From positions 42,536,201 to 42,600,200 of the forward strand of contig NC_054746.1 of NCBI RefSeq assembly GCF_018143015.1: a DNA stretch of 64,000 nt, in the 5' to 3' direction. The position numbers and the translations under genes are program-made. Below are positions 34,501 to 48,000 of this stretch, piece after piece; the stretch's first letter is position 1; each line of letters opens with the position of its first letter. The stretch comes from Lytechinus variegatus. Lineage: Eukaryota; Echinodermata; Echinoidea; Temnopleuroida; Toxopneustidae. Under the pieces are notes generated by a model, which saw nothing but the letters and a program-made list of their open reading frames with translations, did not search any database and was not told the DNA's origin.

Positions 34501-37500
34501 TATCTGACCAGAAAAGGGTCCCTCGACCGGCTCATTTTAAAAACAAATTGGCGTGTTTGAAGACACCGTCGGGGGGAGCAGATTCATCAACTCAAACAGC
34601 AAAATAGCCGTAATCCTTCCGCCAGTCAAAATATAGTCCAAAATTGGTGATAATTCTTCCCATTTAGGGAAAAGGAAGTTCAGTAATTACCAAATATAGA
34701 ATCAGTGTTAGATGGACAATCATATGCACACACTTTGTCAATCAGCCATATCAAATTAAAAAAAATAGCAATGGGTTGGCTCGAATGAATATCTCGGGCC
34801 TGCCACTAGTGATTAGGCCCGTGAGACCTGTAATGTATGGCACATGAAGGTTTACTTTTAATTTACCTTCCTGGCTTTTCTTTAACATCTGTACACTCAC
34901 TTTATCACAAAGAAATGCATGAAATATACAGATGTGTTATGTAATGACCATTTCTAATGTTACTTCTAATGTCTAGTGCCCTATGGATTTACATACATCC
35001 TACATGCCTATATGTAGCTCAACAATGGATGCAATGTAGGGCCCAAATCCTATAATGCAAATTGTAGATATGAATAGTGTGCATATCTGGATTCAAGATC
35101 TGCCCACAATATAAATACCAGATTCACATGAGTTTAATTAGATAACAATAAAAAGAAATGAGAATCAACATACAAGCATACTATACATTCACATCTTCCT
35201 ATGACAAGGGCCCAAGCCAGGGTGTAAGAGAAAGAGGCAGGGGGTTAGATGGCTTGTATTCTAAATGGATGGGGGCTAGTCTGGCTAGAAGTCAGTAAAA
35301 GTTGAACAAGATAGCAGTAGAACTCATTCTCAGCCCCCCCCCCCACATAGGCCTACTAACTATGCTTTTCTCCCCCCCTCCCTCCCTCTTGAAACCATCA
35401 CTCTTCAGCCAAATTCTAAAGTTTTCTCTTCTCATTCCCTTCCCCATGAACCAATTTCACAAGCGCAATTGATGCAAGGCCTATCTAATGTGTACTTTAT
35501 CTCGTGATGGGTGAAATACACGATTTACAGCAGCGCTCGCCTGTATACGAAAACACACGACAACATGCAAGCAACCCAGTGCACAACATGCACACACACT
35601 GCCTACACAGCCTAGCCTAGGTACACAAACACAGAGGTAGTTTAATACTAATAACAACTTGTTACATTGTACCTGTAGTACCCCCTATGTAGCCTTGTAT
35701 AGCCATGAAGTTCAGTTTTTGGACCTCTTGATGATTGAAACATGTCTACTAGAAAAACAATCAGCTACTGAAGAGTTGGGCAGGTATTTCATCCACTAAG
35801 GAATTCCCCATGTAATAGGCTATGGTCAAGGTTACCTATAGGTCTCACAGGCCTAATTCATTGCCCATAGACTCATGTGTTAAATTGGCACTTTAAAAAA
35901 TTCATAAAAAATAAGGATGAAATTCGGGGGTCGAATGTTTACTACCAGTGGATAGGATTTATATCTGGCAATCCATATCTGACCAGAAAAGGGTCCCTCG
36001 ACCGGCTCATTTTAAAAATAAATTGGCGTGTTTGAAGACACCGTCGGGGGGAGCAGATTCATCAACTCAAACAGCAAAATAGCCGTAATCCTTCCGCCAG
36101 TCAAAATATAGTCCAAAATTGGTGATAATTCTTCCCATTTAGGGAAAAGGAAGTTCAGTAATTACCAAATATAGAATCAGTGTTAGATGGACAATCATAT
36201 GCACACACTTTGTCAATCAGCCATATCAAAATAAAAAAAATAGCAATGGGTTGGCTCGAATGAATATCTGGGGCCTGCCACTAGTGATTAGGCCCGTGAG
36301 ACCTGTAATGTATGGCACATGAAGGTTTACTTTTAATTTACCTTCCTGGCTTTTCTTTAACATCTGTACACTCACTTTATCACAAAGAAATGCATGAAAT
36401 ATACAAATGTGTTATGTAATGACCATTTCTAATGTTACTTCTAATGTCTAGTGCCCTATGGATTTACATACATCCTACACGCCTATATGTAGCTCAACAA
36501 TGGATGCAATGTAGGGCCCAAATCCTATAATGCAAATTGTAGATATGAATAGTGTGCATATCTGGATTCAAGATCTGCCCACAATATAAATACCAGATTC
36601 ACATGAGTTTAATTAGATAACAATAAAAAGAAATGAGAATCAACATACAAGCATACTATACATTCACATCTTCCTATGACAAGGGCCCAAGCCAGGGTGT
36701 AAGAGAAAGAGGCAGGGGGTTAGATGGCTTGTATTCTAAATGGATGGGGGCTAGTCTGGCTAGAAGTCAGTAAAAGTTGAACAAGATAGCAGTAGAACTC
36801 ATTCTCAGCCCCCCCCCCACATAGGCCTACTAACTATGCTTTTCTCCCCCCCTCCCTCCCTCTTGAATCCATCACTCTTCAGCCAAATTCTAAAGTTTTC
36901 TCTTCTCATTCCCTTCCCCATGAACCAATTTCACAAGCGCAATTGATGCAAGGCCTATCTAATGTGTACTTTATCTCGTGATGGGTGAAATACACGATTT
37001 ACAGCAGCGCTCGCCTGTATACGAAAACACACGACAACATGCAAGCAACCCAGTGCACAACATGCACAAGCACTGCCTACACAGCCTAGCCTAGGTACAC
37101 AAACACAGAGGTAGTTTAATACTAATAACAACTTGTTACATTGTACCTGTAGTACCCCCTATGTAGCCTTGTATAGCCATGAAGTTCAGTTTTTGGACCT
37201 CTTGATGATTGAAACATGTCTACTAGAAAAACAATCAGCTACTGAAGAGTTGGGCAGGTATTTCATCCACTAAGGAATTCCCCATGTAATAGGCTATGGT
37301 CAAGGTTACCTATAGGTCTCACAGGCCTAATTCATTGCCCATAGACTCATGTGTTAAATTGGCACTTTAAAAAATTCATAAAAAATAAGGATGAAATTCG
37401 GGGGTCGAATGTTTACTACCAGTGGATAGGATTTATATCTGGCAATCCATATCTGACCAGAAAAGGGTCCCTCGACCGGCTCATTTTAAAAATAACTTGG

Positions 37501-40500
37501 CGTGTTTGAAGACACCGTCGGGGGGAGCAGATTCATCAACTCAAACAGCAAAATAGCCGTAATCCTTCCGCCAGTCAAAATATAGTCCAAAATTGGTGAT
37601 AATTCTTCCCATTTAGGGAAAAGGAAGTTCAGTAATTACCAAATATAGAATCAGTGTTAGATGGACAATCATATGCACACACTTTGTCAATCAGCCATAT
37701 CAAAATAAAAAAAATAGCAATGGGTTGGCTCGAATGAATATCTCGGGCCTGCCACTAGTGATTAGGCCCGTGAGACCTGTAATGTATGGCACATGAAGGT
37801 TTATTTTTAATTTACCTTCCTGGCTTTTCTTTAACATCTGTACACTCACTTTATCACAAAGAAATGCATGAAATATACAAATGTGTTATGTAATGACCAT
37901 TTCTAATGTTACTTCTAATGTCTAGTGCCCTATGGATTTACATACATCCTACATGCCTATATGTAGCTCAACAATGGATGCAATGTAGGGCCCAAATCCT
38001 ATAATGCAAATTGTAGATATGAATAGTGTGCATATCTGGATTCAAGATCTGCCCACAATATAAATACCAGATTCACATGAGTTTAATTAGATAACAATAA
38101 AAAGAAATGAGAATCAACATACAAGCATACTATACATTCACATCTTCCTATGACAAGGGCCCAAGCCAGGGTGTAAGAGAAAGAGGCAGGGGGTTAGATG
38201 GCTTGTATTCTAAATGGATGGGGGCTAGTCTGGCTAGAAGTCAGTAAAAGTTGAACAAGATAGCAGTAGAACTCATTCTCAGCCCCCCCCCCCACATAGG
38301 CCTACTAACTATGCTTTTCTCCCCCCTCCCTCCCTCTTGAAACCATCACTCTTCAGCCAAATTCTAAAGTTTTCTCTTCTCATTCCCTTCCCCATGAACC
38401 AATTTCACAAGCGCAATTGATGCAAGGCCTATCTAATGTGTACTTTATCTCGTGATGGGTGAAATACACGATTTACAGCAGCGCTCGCCTGTATACGAAA
38501 ACACACGACAACATGCAAGCAACCCAGTGCACAACATGCACAAGCACTGCCTACACAGCCTAGCCTAGGTACACAAACACAGAGGTAGTTTAATACTAAT
38601 AACAACTTGTTACATTGTACCTGTAGTACCCCCTATGTAGCCTTGTATAGCCATGAAGTTCAGTTTTTGGACCTCTTGATGATTGAAACATGTCTACTAG
38701 AAAAACAATCAGCTACTGAAGAGTTGGGCAGGTATTTCATCCACTAAGGAATTCCCCATGTAATAGGCTATGGTCAAGGTTACCTATAGGTCTCACAGGC
38801 CTAATTCATTCCCCATAGACTCATGTGTTAAATTGGCACTTTAAAAAATTCATAAAAAATAAGGATGAAATTCGGGGGTCGAATGTTTACTACCAGTGGA
38901 TAGGATTTATATCTGGCAATCCATATCTGACCAGAAAAGGGTCCCTCGACCGGCTCATTTTAAAAATAAATTGGCGTGTTTGAAGACACCGTCGGGGGGA
39001 GCAGATTCATCAACTCAAACAGCAAAATAACCGTAATCCTTCCGCCAGTCAAAATATAGTCCAAAATTGGTGATAATTCTTCCCATTTAGGGAAAAGGAA
39101 GTTCAGTAATTACCAAATATAGAATCAGTGTTAGATGGACAATCATATGCATACACTTTGTCAATCAGCCATATCAAAATAAAAAAAATAGCAATGGGTT
39201 GGCTCGAATGAATATCTCGGGCCTGCCACTAGTGATTAGGCCCGTGAGACCTGTAATGTATGGCACATGAAGGTTTACTTTTAATTTACCTTCCTGGCTT
39301 TTCTTTAACATCTGTACACTCACTTTATCACAAAGAAATGCATGAAATATACAAATGTGTTATGTAATGACCATTTCTAATGTTACTTCTAATGTCTAGT
39401 GCCCTATGGATTTACATACATCCTACATGCCTATATGTAGCTCAACAATGGATGCAATGTAGGGCCCAAATCCTATAATGCAAATTGTAGATATGAATAG
39501 TGTGCATATCTGGATTCAAGATCTGCCCACAATATAAATACCAGATTCACATGAGTTTAATTAGATAACAATAAAAAGAAATGAGAATCAACATACAAGC
39601 ATACTATACATTCACATCTTCCTATGACAAGGGCCCAAGCCAGGGTGTAAGAGAAAGAGGCAGGGGGTTAGATGGCTTGTATTCTAAATGGATGGGGGCT
39701 AGTCTGGCTAGAAGTCAGTAAAAGTTGAACAAGATAGCAGTAGAACTCATTCTCAGCCCCCCCCCCACATAGGCCTACTAACTATGCTTTTCTCCCCCCC
39801 TCCCTCCCTCTTGAATCCATCACTCTTCAGCCAAATTCTAAAGTTTTCTCTTCTCATTCCCTTCCCCATGAACCAATTTCACAAGCGCAATTGATGCAAG
39901 GCCTATCTAATGTGTACTTTATCTCGTGATGGGTGAAATACACGATTTACAGCAGCGCTCGCCTGTATACGAAAACACACGACAACATGCAAGCAACCCA
40001 GTGCACAACATGCACAAGCACTGCCTACACAGCCTAGCCTAGGTACACAAACACAGAGGTAGTTTAATACTAATAACAACTTGTTACATTGTACCTGTAG
40101 TACCCCCTATGTAGCCTTGTATAGCCATGAAGTTCAGTTTTTGGACCTCTTGATGATTGAAACATGTCTACTAGAAAAACAATCAGCTACTGAAGAGTTG
40201 GGCAGGTATTTCATCCACTAAGGAATTCCCCATGTAATAGGCTATGGTCAAGGTTACCTATAGGTCTCACAGGCCTAATTCATTCCCCATAGACTCATGT
40301 GTTAAATTGGCACTTTAAAAAATTCATAAAAAATAAGGATGAAATTCGGGGGTCGAATGTTTACTACCAGTGGATAGGATTTATATCTGGCAATCCATAT
40401 CTGACCAGAAAAGGGTCCCTCGACCGGCTCATTTTAAAAACAAATTGGCGTGTTTGAAGACACCGTCGGGGGGAGCAGATTCATCAACTCAAACAGCAAA

Positions 40501-43211
40501 ATAGCCGTAATCCTTCCGCCAGTCAAAATATAGTCCAAAATTGGTGATAATTCTTCCCATTTAGGGAAAAGGAAGTTCAGTAATTACCAAATATAGAATC
40601 AGTGTTAGATGGACAATCATATGCATACACTTTGTCAATCAGCCATATCAAATTAAAAAAAATAGCAATGGGTTGGCTCGAATGAATATCTCGGGCCTCC
40701 CACTAGTGATTAGGCCCGTGAGACCTGTAATGTATGGCACATGAAGGTTTACTTTTAATTTACCTTCCTGGCTTTTCTTTAACATCTGTACACTCACTTT
40801 ATCACAAAGAAATGCATGAAATATACAAATGTGTTATGTAATGACCATTTCTAATGTTACTTCTAATGTCTAGTGCCCTATGGATTTACATACATCCTAC
40901 ATGCCTATATGTAGCTCAACAATGGATGCAATGTAGGGCCCAAATCCTATAATGCAAATTGTAGATATGAATAGTGTGCATATCTGGATTCAAGATCTGC
41001 CCACAATATAAATACCAGATTCACATGAGTTTAATTAGATAACAATAAAAAGAAATGAGAATCAACATACAAGCATACTATACATTCACATCTTCCTATG
41101 ACAAGGGCCCAAGCCAGGGTGTAAGAGAAAGAGGCAGGGGGTTAGATGGCTTGTATTCTAAATGGATGGGGGCTAGTCTGGCTAGAAGTCAGTAAAAGTT
41201 GAACAAGATAGCAGTAGAACTCATTCTCAGCCCCCCCCCCCACATAGGCCTACTAACTATGCTTTTCTCCCCCCCTCCCTCCCTCTTGAATCCATCACTC
41301 TTCAGCCAAATTCTAAAGTTTTCTCTTCTCATTCCCTTCCCCATGAACCAATTTCACAAGCGCAATTGATGCAAGGCCTATCTAATGTGTACTTTATCTC
41401 GTGATGGGTGAAATACACGATTTACAGCAGCGCTCGCCTGTATACGAAAACACACGACAACATGCAAGCAACCCAGTGCACAACATGCACAAGCACTGCC
41501 TACACAGCCTAGCCTAGGTACACAAACACAGAGGTAGTTTAATACTAATAACAACTTGTTACATTGTACCTGTAGTACCCCCTATGTAGCCTTGTATAGC
41601 CATGAAGTTCAGTTTTTGGACCTCTTGATGATTGAAACATGTCTACTAGAAAAACAATCAGCTACTGAAGAGTTGGGCAGGTATTTCATCCACTAAGGAA
41701 TTCCCCATGTAATAGGCTATGGTCAAGGTTACCTATAGGTCTCACAGGCCTAATTCATTCCCCATAGACTCATGTGTTAAATTGGCACTTTAAAAAATTC
41801 ATAAAAAATAAGGATGAAATTCGGGGGTCGAATGTTTACTACCAGTGGATAGGATTTATATCTGGCAATCCATATCTGACCAGAAAAGGGTCCCTCGACC
41901 GGCTCATTTTAAAAATAAATTGGCGTGTTTGAAGACACCGTCGGGGGGAGCAGATTCATCAACTCAAACAGCAAAATAGCCGTAATCCTTCCGCCAGTCA
42001 AAATATAGTCCAAAATTGGTGATAATTCTTCCCATTTAGGGAAAAGGAAGTTCAGTAATTACCAAATATAGAATCAGTGTTAGATGGACAATCATATGCA
42101 CACACTTTGTCAATCAGCCATATCAAAATAAAAAAAATAGCAATGGGTTGGCTCGAATGAATATCTGGGGCCTGCCACTAGTGATTAGGCCCGTGAGACC
42201 TGTAATGTATGGCACATGAAGGTTTACTTTTAATTTACCTTCCTGGCTTTTCTTTAACATCTGTACACTCACTTTATCACAAAGAAATGCATGAAATATA
42301 CAGATGTGTTATGTAATGACCATTTCTAATGTTACTTCTAATGTCTAGTGCCCTATGGATTTACATACATCCTACATGCCTATATGTAGCTCAACAATGG
42401 ATGCAATGTAGGGCCCAAATCCTATAATGCAAATTGTAGATATGAATAGTGTGCATATCTGGATTCAAGATCTGCCCACAATATAAATACCAGATTCACA
42501 TGAGTTTAATTAGATAACAATAAAAAGAAATGAGAATCAACATACAAGCATACTATACATTCACATCTTCCTATGACAAGGGCCCAAGCCAGGGTGTAAG
42601 AGAAAGAGGCAGGGGGTTAGATGGCTTGTATTCTAAATGGATGGGGGCTAGTCTGGCTAGAAGTCAGTAAAAGTTGAACAAGATAGCAGTAGAACTCATT
42701 CTCAGCCCCCCCCCCACATAGGCCTACTAACTATGCTTTTCTCCCCCCCTCCCTCCCTCTTGAAACCATCACTCTTCAGCCAAATTCTAAAGTTTTCTCT
42801 TCTCATTCCCTTCCCCATGAACCAATTTCACAAGCGCAATTGATGCAAGGCCTATCTAATGTGTACTTTATCTCGTGATGGGTGAAATACACGATTTACA
42901 GCAGCGCTCGCCTGTATACGAAAACACACGACAACATGCAAGCAACCCAGTGCACAACATGCACAAGCACTGCCTACACAGCCTAGCCTAGGTACACAAA
43001 CACAGAGGTAGTTTAATACTAATAACAACTTGTTACATTGTACCTGTAGTACCCCCTATGTAGCCTTGTATAGCCATGAAGTTCAGTTTTTGGACCTCTT
43101 GATGATTGAAACATGTCTACTAGAAAAACAATCAGCTACTGAAGAGTTGGGCAGGTATTTCATCCACTAAGGAATTCCCCATGTAATAGGCTATGGTCAA
43201 GGTTACCTATA

Positions 43212-43674
43212 GGTCTCACAGGCCTAATTCATTCCCCATAGACTCATGTGTTAAATTGGCACTTTAAAAAATTCATAAAAAATAAGGATGAAATTCGGGG
43301 GTCGAATGTTTACTACCAGTGGATAGGATTTATATCTGGCAATCCATATCTGACCAGAAAAGGGTCCCTCGACCGGCTCATTTTAAAAATAAATTGGCGT
43401 GTTTGAAGACACCGTCGGGGGGAGCAGATTCATCAACTCAAACAGCAAAATAGCCGTAATCCTTCCGCCAGTCAAAATATAGTCCAAAATTGGTGATAAT
43501 TCTTCCCATTTAGGGAAAAGGAAGTTCAGTAATTACCAAATATAGAATCAGTGTTAGATGGACAATCATATGCACACACTTTGTCAATCAGCCATATCAA
43601 AATAAAAAAAATAGCAATGGGTTGGCTCGAATGAATATCTGGGGCCTGCCACTAGTGATTAGGCCCGTGAGACC
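43212..43674. mobile_element. Last 463-bp module, closing the array
   Basis: This is the final module. It ends GTGAGACC at 43,674 and is followed by TACA (43,675-43,678). TACA also precedes the first module (24,043-24,046), so the array as a whole has a 4-bp flanking direct repeat. Confidence 0.8.
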
Positions 43675-43678
43675 TACA

Positions 43679-43972
43679 ACCCCCTGTTCAAGCCTTCTGT
43701 CTACGGACCTTAAACAGGTCAATTCGCCGTGTTTTATACCGATATTTATCAAAGCTTAAACATGTGCTGTTCAAAAAATTATACAGCACCTCTTATACAG
43801 CAATATTTTGTACAGCGTTTTTACTGTGTAGCCAGGGGCCTTAGACATCGGCCACGTACGGAACCTCCACAACCTAACAACTCGATCACTAATATAAGCT
43901 TTTTTAAAGAAATATTATGCTTTCCCATAGCAAAAAAATAAAAAAGGAAGAATAAGAATTTTAATAAGCAAC
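43679..43972. other. Right flank of the array, no gene
   Basis: Contains a few TTATACAGC and TGTTCAAAAAATTATACAGC words related to the 12,130-12,410 cluster. The ORF at 43,729-43,941 has no recognisable features. Confidence 0.45.
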
Positions 43973-45750
43973 CCAGTCAGAAAAGTATCTGGGCCAATAT
44001 GGGCCCCATATGGGTTTCATGTGGGCCATATGGGCTGGCCCACTTGAAACCCATATAGCTAAAAACATCATCTGGGCCCCATATGGGATATAATATGGGC
44101 CATGTGGCATCATTAGTATCGATCGATCTGGACTGCAATTATGAATATTCAACTCAATACAACAGTAAATGACCAAAATTTTAGCTAATACAGCTACAAC
44201 AATAATATGTTTATGTTTATGCAAGGATTCCACCATGAAAAGTTTCAGAAAAGTATGCAATTTATTACTATAAAATTCAAAATCGAAACATTTAATTTCG
44301 GGAGAAAATTTTCAAGGTTAAATATTGAAAATTGTTATTAACCATAGCCTGTCAAGTATAGCAAACTCGCTATACAGAAAAAAAAGTTTACACTTAGAAA
44401 AAATCCTGTAAAATTATACATTTGGAATATCCTGAAGATTTTTCCACATTTTAACATTGGTACAGATCCATTTAATCAAATGACTATATAACTGTCGAAA
44501 AATATTTCCGCTTGAGTGAGCACCACTTACTTTTGAAAAGCTGGTGAAAAATGATTTGCGCAGAACTTTGAAATAGTTATGCAAGTAAAAGTAGACCTCA
44601 ATCGTAAAGAACATGTGGAATTTAGCTAGTAAAATCGATTTGAAGATCTCTTTGACCTTTTTTTAACTTGTTTCCTTTCCCAAAACCCTCCGAAGAGTGA
44701 ATTGCGCCCCACCCCACTCCCCCACACACCGAGGCCATCGTGACGATATTTGCTTTACACTGAGCTGTGAATTACATGAAATAACTTAGGCTTCATTTTC
44801 ATTGTGTTATTCATTTTCAAGCTTGGGAAAAGTGTGGAGAAACAAGTATTAAATGAAAAATGAAATGTAAACCAACTTTAAATGATAAAAACTTAGTGAA
44901 AAAATGCTAAAGATGTCTGATATTAACTTTTCTTCAGATTCAGTTCCTCAGATCCAGCCGGCACAAAAATGGTAGAGGTTGTGCTTTTTAAGGGTGGAAA
45001 ATTGTTACAAAATGGTTGAATGTATCCATTTTATTTCAATTGACTGAAAGTGCAAGGGAAATGTATGAGAAATGTTTCGCAAGGTAAGTTTGATTTCCCC
45101 CTTTCTCCTTGACACAACGTGAAAACAAGCATTTCTGCGCAAACAGATTTCTGCAAGCTTTACAAAATTGGACAGTGCTCACTCAAGTGTAACATTCTGT
45201 CAAAACTTTTACTTTCATTGGATAGATGAGACCCTAACCCAAGATTATATGTCAAAAAATTACCCATATGTTGTATATTTTTTAATTCCCAGAGCTTTTT
45301 CAAACTGTAAACTTTTTTTGATACGCACTGTAGAAGTCAATAACAAGATTAAGTGGTCAGGTGAAGGATAGGATAGGATTGCGAATTAGGGTTAAAATGT
45401 AGGATTATAGGATATGAAAAAATGATAAGGATAGGATATTGGGTTGTAAAGTCACCTTAATGACACAAATTAACATATTTTTTTAATTGAATAACATCGT
45501 GAACCTACATGGGGCCCACATGGGACCCATATAAAACACAGTATCGTTTTCATATGGGGCCCAGGTGAGCAATGTGGTGTTTACATGGGTTTCATGTGGG
45601 CTTGACCAGATTTATATGAAACCCACATGACCCATATGGGCCCCTGATGGTTTGGATGGTGCAAAGCCCATATGGGCCCCATATGGGGCCCACTCCAAGC
45701 CCAGCCTGAGCCCATATATAACCCACACGGGCCCCAGATGCTTTGCTGAC
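43973..45750. mobile_element. Inverted-repeat element rich in CATATGGG
   Basis: The left end CCCAGTCAGAAAAGTATCTG and the right end on the minus strand CCAGTCAGCAAAGCATCTG are inverted. Next to each end (43,990-44,110 and 45,505-45,740) lie many words such as GGGCCCCATATGGG and TTTCATGTGGGC in both orientations. The ORFs that translate to repeated G-P-Y/W-G-A-H-M-G strings come from these repeats. The middle 1.4 kb is AT-rich with no transposase. A target duplication is not evident. Confidence 0.65.
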
Positions 45751-46049
45751 TGGACATGGATAATTACACCAGGTATTTTGAAATCAATACTGAAAAAATA
45801 AATTTTACAAAAAGCAAATCGCACAAAATAATAGAAAACAAATACATAACTTACAAAAATAACCTTGTAACAGTTTTAAGGCAAGGCTAAAAAAGAGCAT
45901 ATTATGAAAAGAAATCCCAAACACTTAATGCAACATGTAAAGAGATCGATAAATGTGCTTTTATAAAGGAAATAACAATTCTCTTTGATCATCCTAAGGA
46001 AACCATGTTTTTTTAAGATTAATATACTGATAACGATAGGGCGTATAGG

Positions 46050-46600
46050 CCTACCGCAAGGTTAATTCCGTCCTCGGCTCTATATAAGTGATTAATATAT
46101 TTTGCTCTCCAGTATTTGCAGATGATAGAAATATACATTTATCACTTAGAAATTATAATTCAATTGTCACATCATTAATTTCTGAACTGAAAAAGATTAT
46201 GTCATGGTTACAAGTTATCTTTGAATATTGATTAAAAAAACCATTTATTATATTTCGAAACAATACCGGAAAATCCCCATGGAATTGTTATGGATAATAC
46301 ATATTTGAAGAGGGTTGATGATACATCGTTTTTTTAGGAATGAAAATAAATGAGTTTCTTTCTTGAAAACCACACATTCATATATGTCGGCGTACAAGGA
46401 CAGCTGGAATATTACAAAAATTAAAATTTATTTTACCAAAATGTACTATTCTAACTTTATATAAGAGTCTTGTTTTGCCACATCTTATGGGGTATACATT
46501 TCGGTCACTTTTAAATAAGTTATTTATTGCTCAAAAAGTGATCATTCCTATAATGATCCATTTATATTAATGAACTGTTTTTTAATAAAAAAAATCTTAA
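46050..46600 (+). pseudogene. Decayed non-LTR retrotransposon reverse transcriptase
   Basis: In one frame the sequence reads GLPQG, a stop, then after about 18 residues VFADDRNIHLSLRNYNSIV, followed by SELKKIMSWLQV. After frame changes it reads FLGMKINEFLS, then KPHIH, and about 40 residues on LPHLMGYTF. These are the PQG-x-GPLL, FADD and FLG-(hydrophobic)-(D/N) blocks of jockey/CR1-like reverse transcriptases. Several stops and frameshifts show it is dead. The upstream fingers domain and the endonuclease are missing. Confidence 0.7.
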
Positions 46601-48000
46601 AGATAAATGATTTGATAGACATGAGTGTTGCTATATTTACTATAGAATGAATATACTTCCAGAAATTTTAAAAATATCTTTAAAACAAATGCCTCTCATC
46701 GATACATATCACCTGCAAGAATAAATATTATTGCTAGCACAGACCAAGGAGATATATATCTCCTTGCACAGACTACATCTCATTAACGATCCTTATTGGT
46801 CCAAAAATATGAAATAACTTATCAGAAGATTTGAAGCATCGACAGGCAAAATTTACAAGAAAACTAAAAGATTTCCAAATTTATGAGTATAAACAGCTTA
46901 CCTTGAGACCAAAGAGTTGCTTTCTTTTAATGATATAAACAAAATATATATAAGTTTTAATGTTTTTGCTTGATTAACTTTTTCTTGTTTGTTTTAATTG
47001 TTTTATTGTCTCATAAATACATGTAACACTTATTGTTTAACTTGTATAGGATGGGGAGGGGGTCGGGTGTCCGGACTCTATATTTTTGAAGCCTTCTTTT
47101 TTGTCTTTGGATTACACAAAAAATATATATTCAATAGTTGTAATCATCTTCTGTTTTGTTTTTATAAGTTTCCTAACATTTTGTACTAAAAATGATGAAA
47201 CTTCGCTTGTAATTTTTTCCAAATGACTTTCTAAACTGATCGTCCGGACACACAACAACTGGGTATACAAACCATTGCTTTCATGTTTTTGTGTAATTAT
47301 TCTTTGTTTTTGGGCCCTTCAAGCTCTATTTCGTAAGGGCCGGCATCTTAATACACATTTTTTACACATGAAGGTGAAATGAATTATTTTAAATGAAATG
47401 AAATGAATTATCTGAACATCTGGGTGGCACTTAAGATTCCATAGCAAGGAGAAGGCTTCATCTTCTTCGGTATACCATCTTCTTCTCGATCTTCCTGCAT
47501 CCCCCTGCCCCCCCCCCCCCTGTTTGCACTTTGCACACAGTATACAGAGCGCGGCGAACAATATTGACATAAGGGAGGATCGGAAGTAACGTAACGAACA
47601 TCATGTACAGCCAGGCTCAGCTGAACCAAGGAGCTTCTCCTTGGCTGAACCGATCTACTGATGCACGTTTGGAAGTAGGGTCTAAGCAAGTGCAAAACTA
47701 GACCTAGTTAGAAGGATTTGATATCCCCTACCTCTACTAGGTAATGTATGGCAGCAATGACAAGGCGTTTATGAATGGTAATACTAAGTAATAGCATGCA
47801 GCAGACAATAGTTATATCAATATCAGTCCCATCTACTCATTTTATTGTTTGTGTTTTTTGTGACCGAGTTTTTCTCAAGATTCACATTTAATTTTGGAAG
47901 TGCAGTGTAAGTCAAATTAAAAAAGATTATTATTTTTAACATTATCATAAAATAAATCATCAGTCCATATACCATTTGACAGGCCTAGCTCAGTCTACGG
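46601..48000. other. AT-rich region, no supported gene
   Basis: The minus-strand ORFs at 47,319-47,695 depend on a C-run and CTTCTT triplets and have no splice-consistent neighbours. A TACATGTAAC and poly-T-rich stretch at 46,960-47,200 may be a retrotransposon tail. Nothing else is recognised. Confidence 0.45.

Larger units (their letters stand above)
24047..43674 (+). repeat. 19.6-kb macrosatellite array: 13 full units of about 1,474 bp plus one part unit
   Basis: Unit starts (GGTCTCACAGGCC) lie at 24047, 25522, 26996, 28469, 29943, 31419, 32892, 34366, 35841, 37315, 38789, 40263, 41738 and 43212. Spacing is 1,473-1,476 bp, and differences come mostly from a C-run of 9-13 bases, an adjacent C-run and single substitutions. 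Each unit is a 463-bp module with terminal inverted repeats plus a linker of about 1,011 bp. The last copy stops exactly at the end of the module. Copies look about 99% identical by eye. There is no conserved open reading frame, so it is not a gene cluster. Confidence 0.97.

Noticed and set aside
24047..43674. Array as a CRISPR, rDNA or histone-type gene cluster
   Set aside because: The unit is 1.47 kb with no spacers, no rRNA-like or histone-like sequence and no conserved frame.
45612..45824. Repeated GPYGAHMG-type protein on the minus strand (also 43,961-44,260)
   Set aside because: The peptide repeats come from CATATGGG DNA repeats at transposon ends, not from a protein-coding gene.
47319..47695. 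Two overlapping minus-strand ORFs with poly-Gly
   Set aside because: They depend on a C-run, and no consistent splice sites or family motifs are present.
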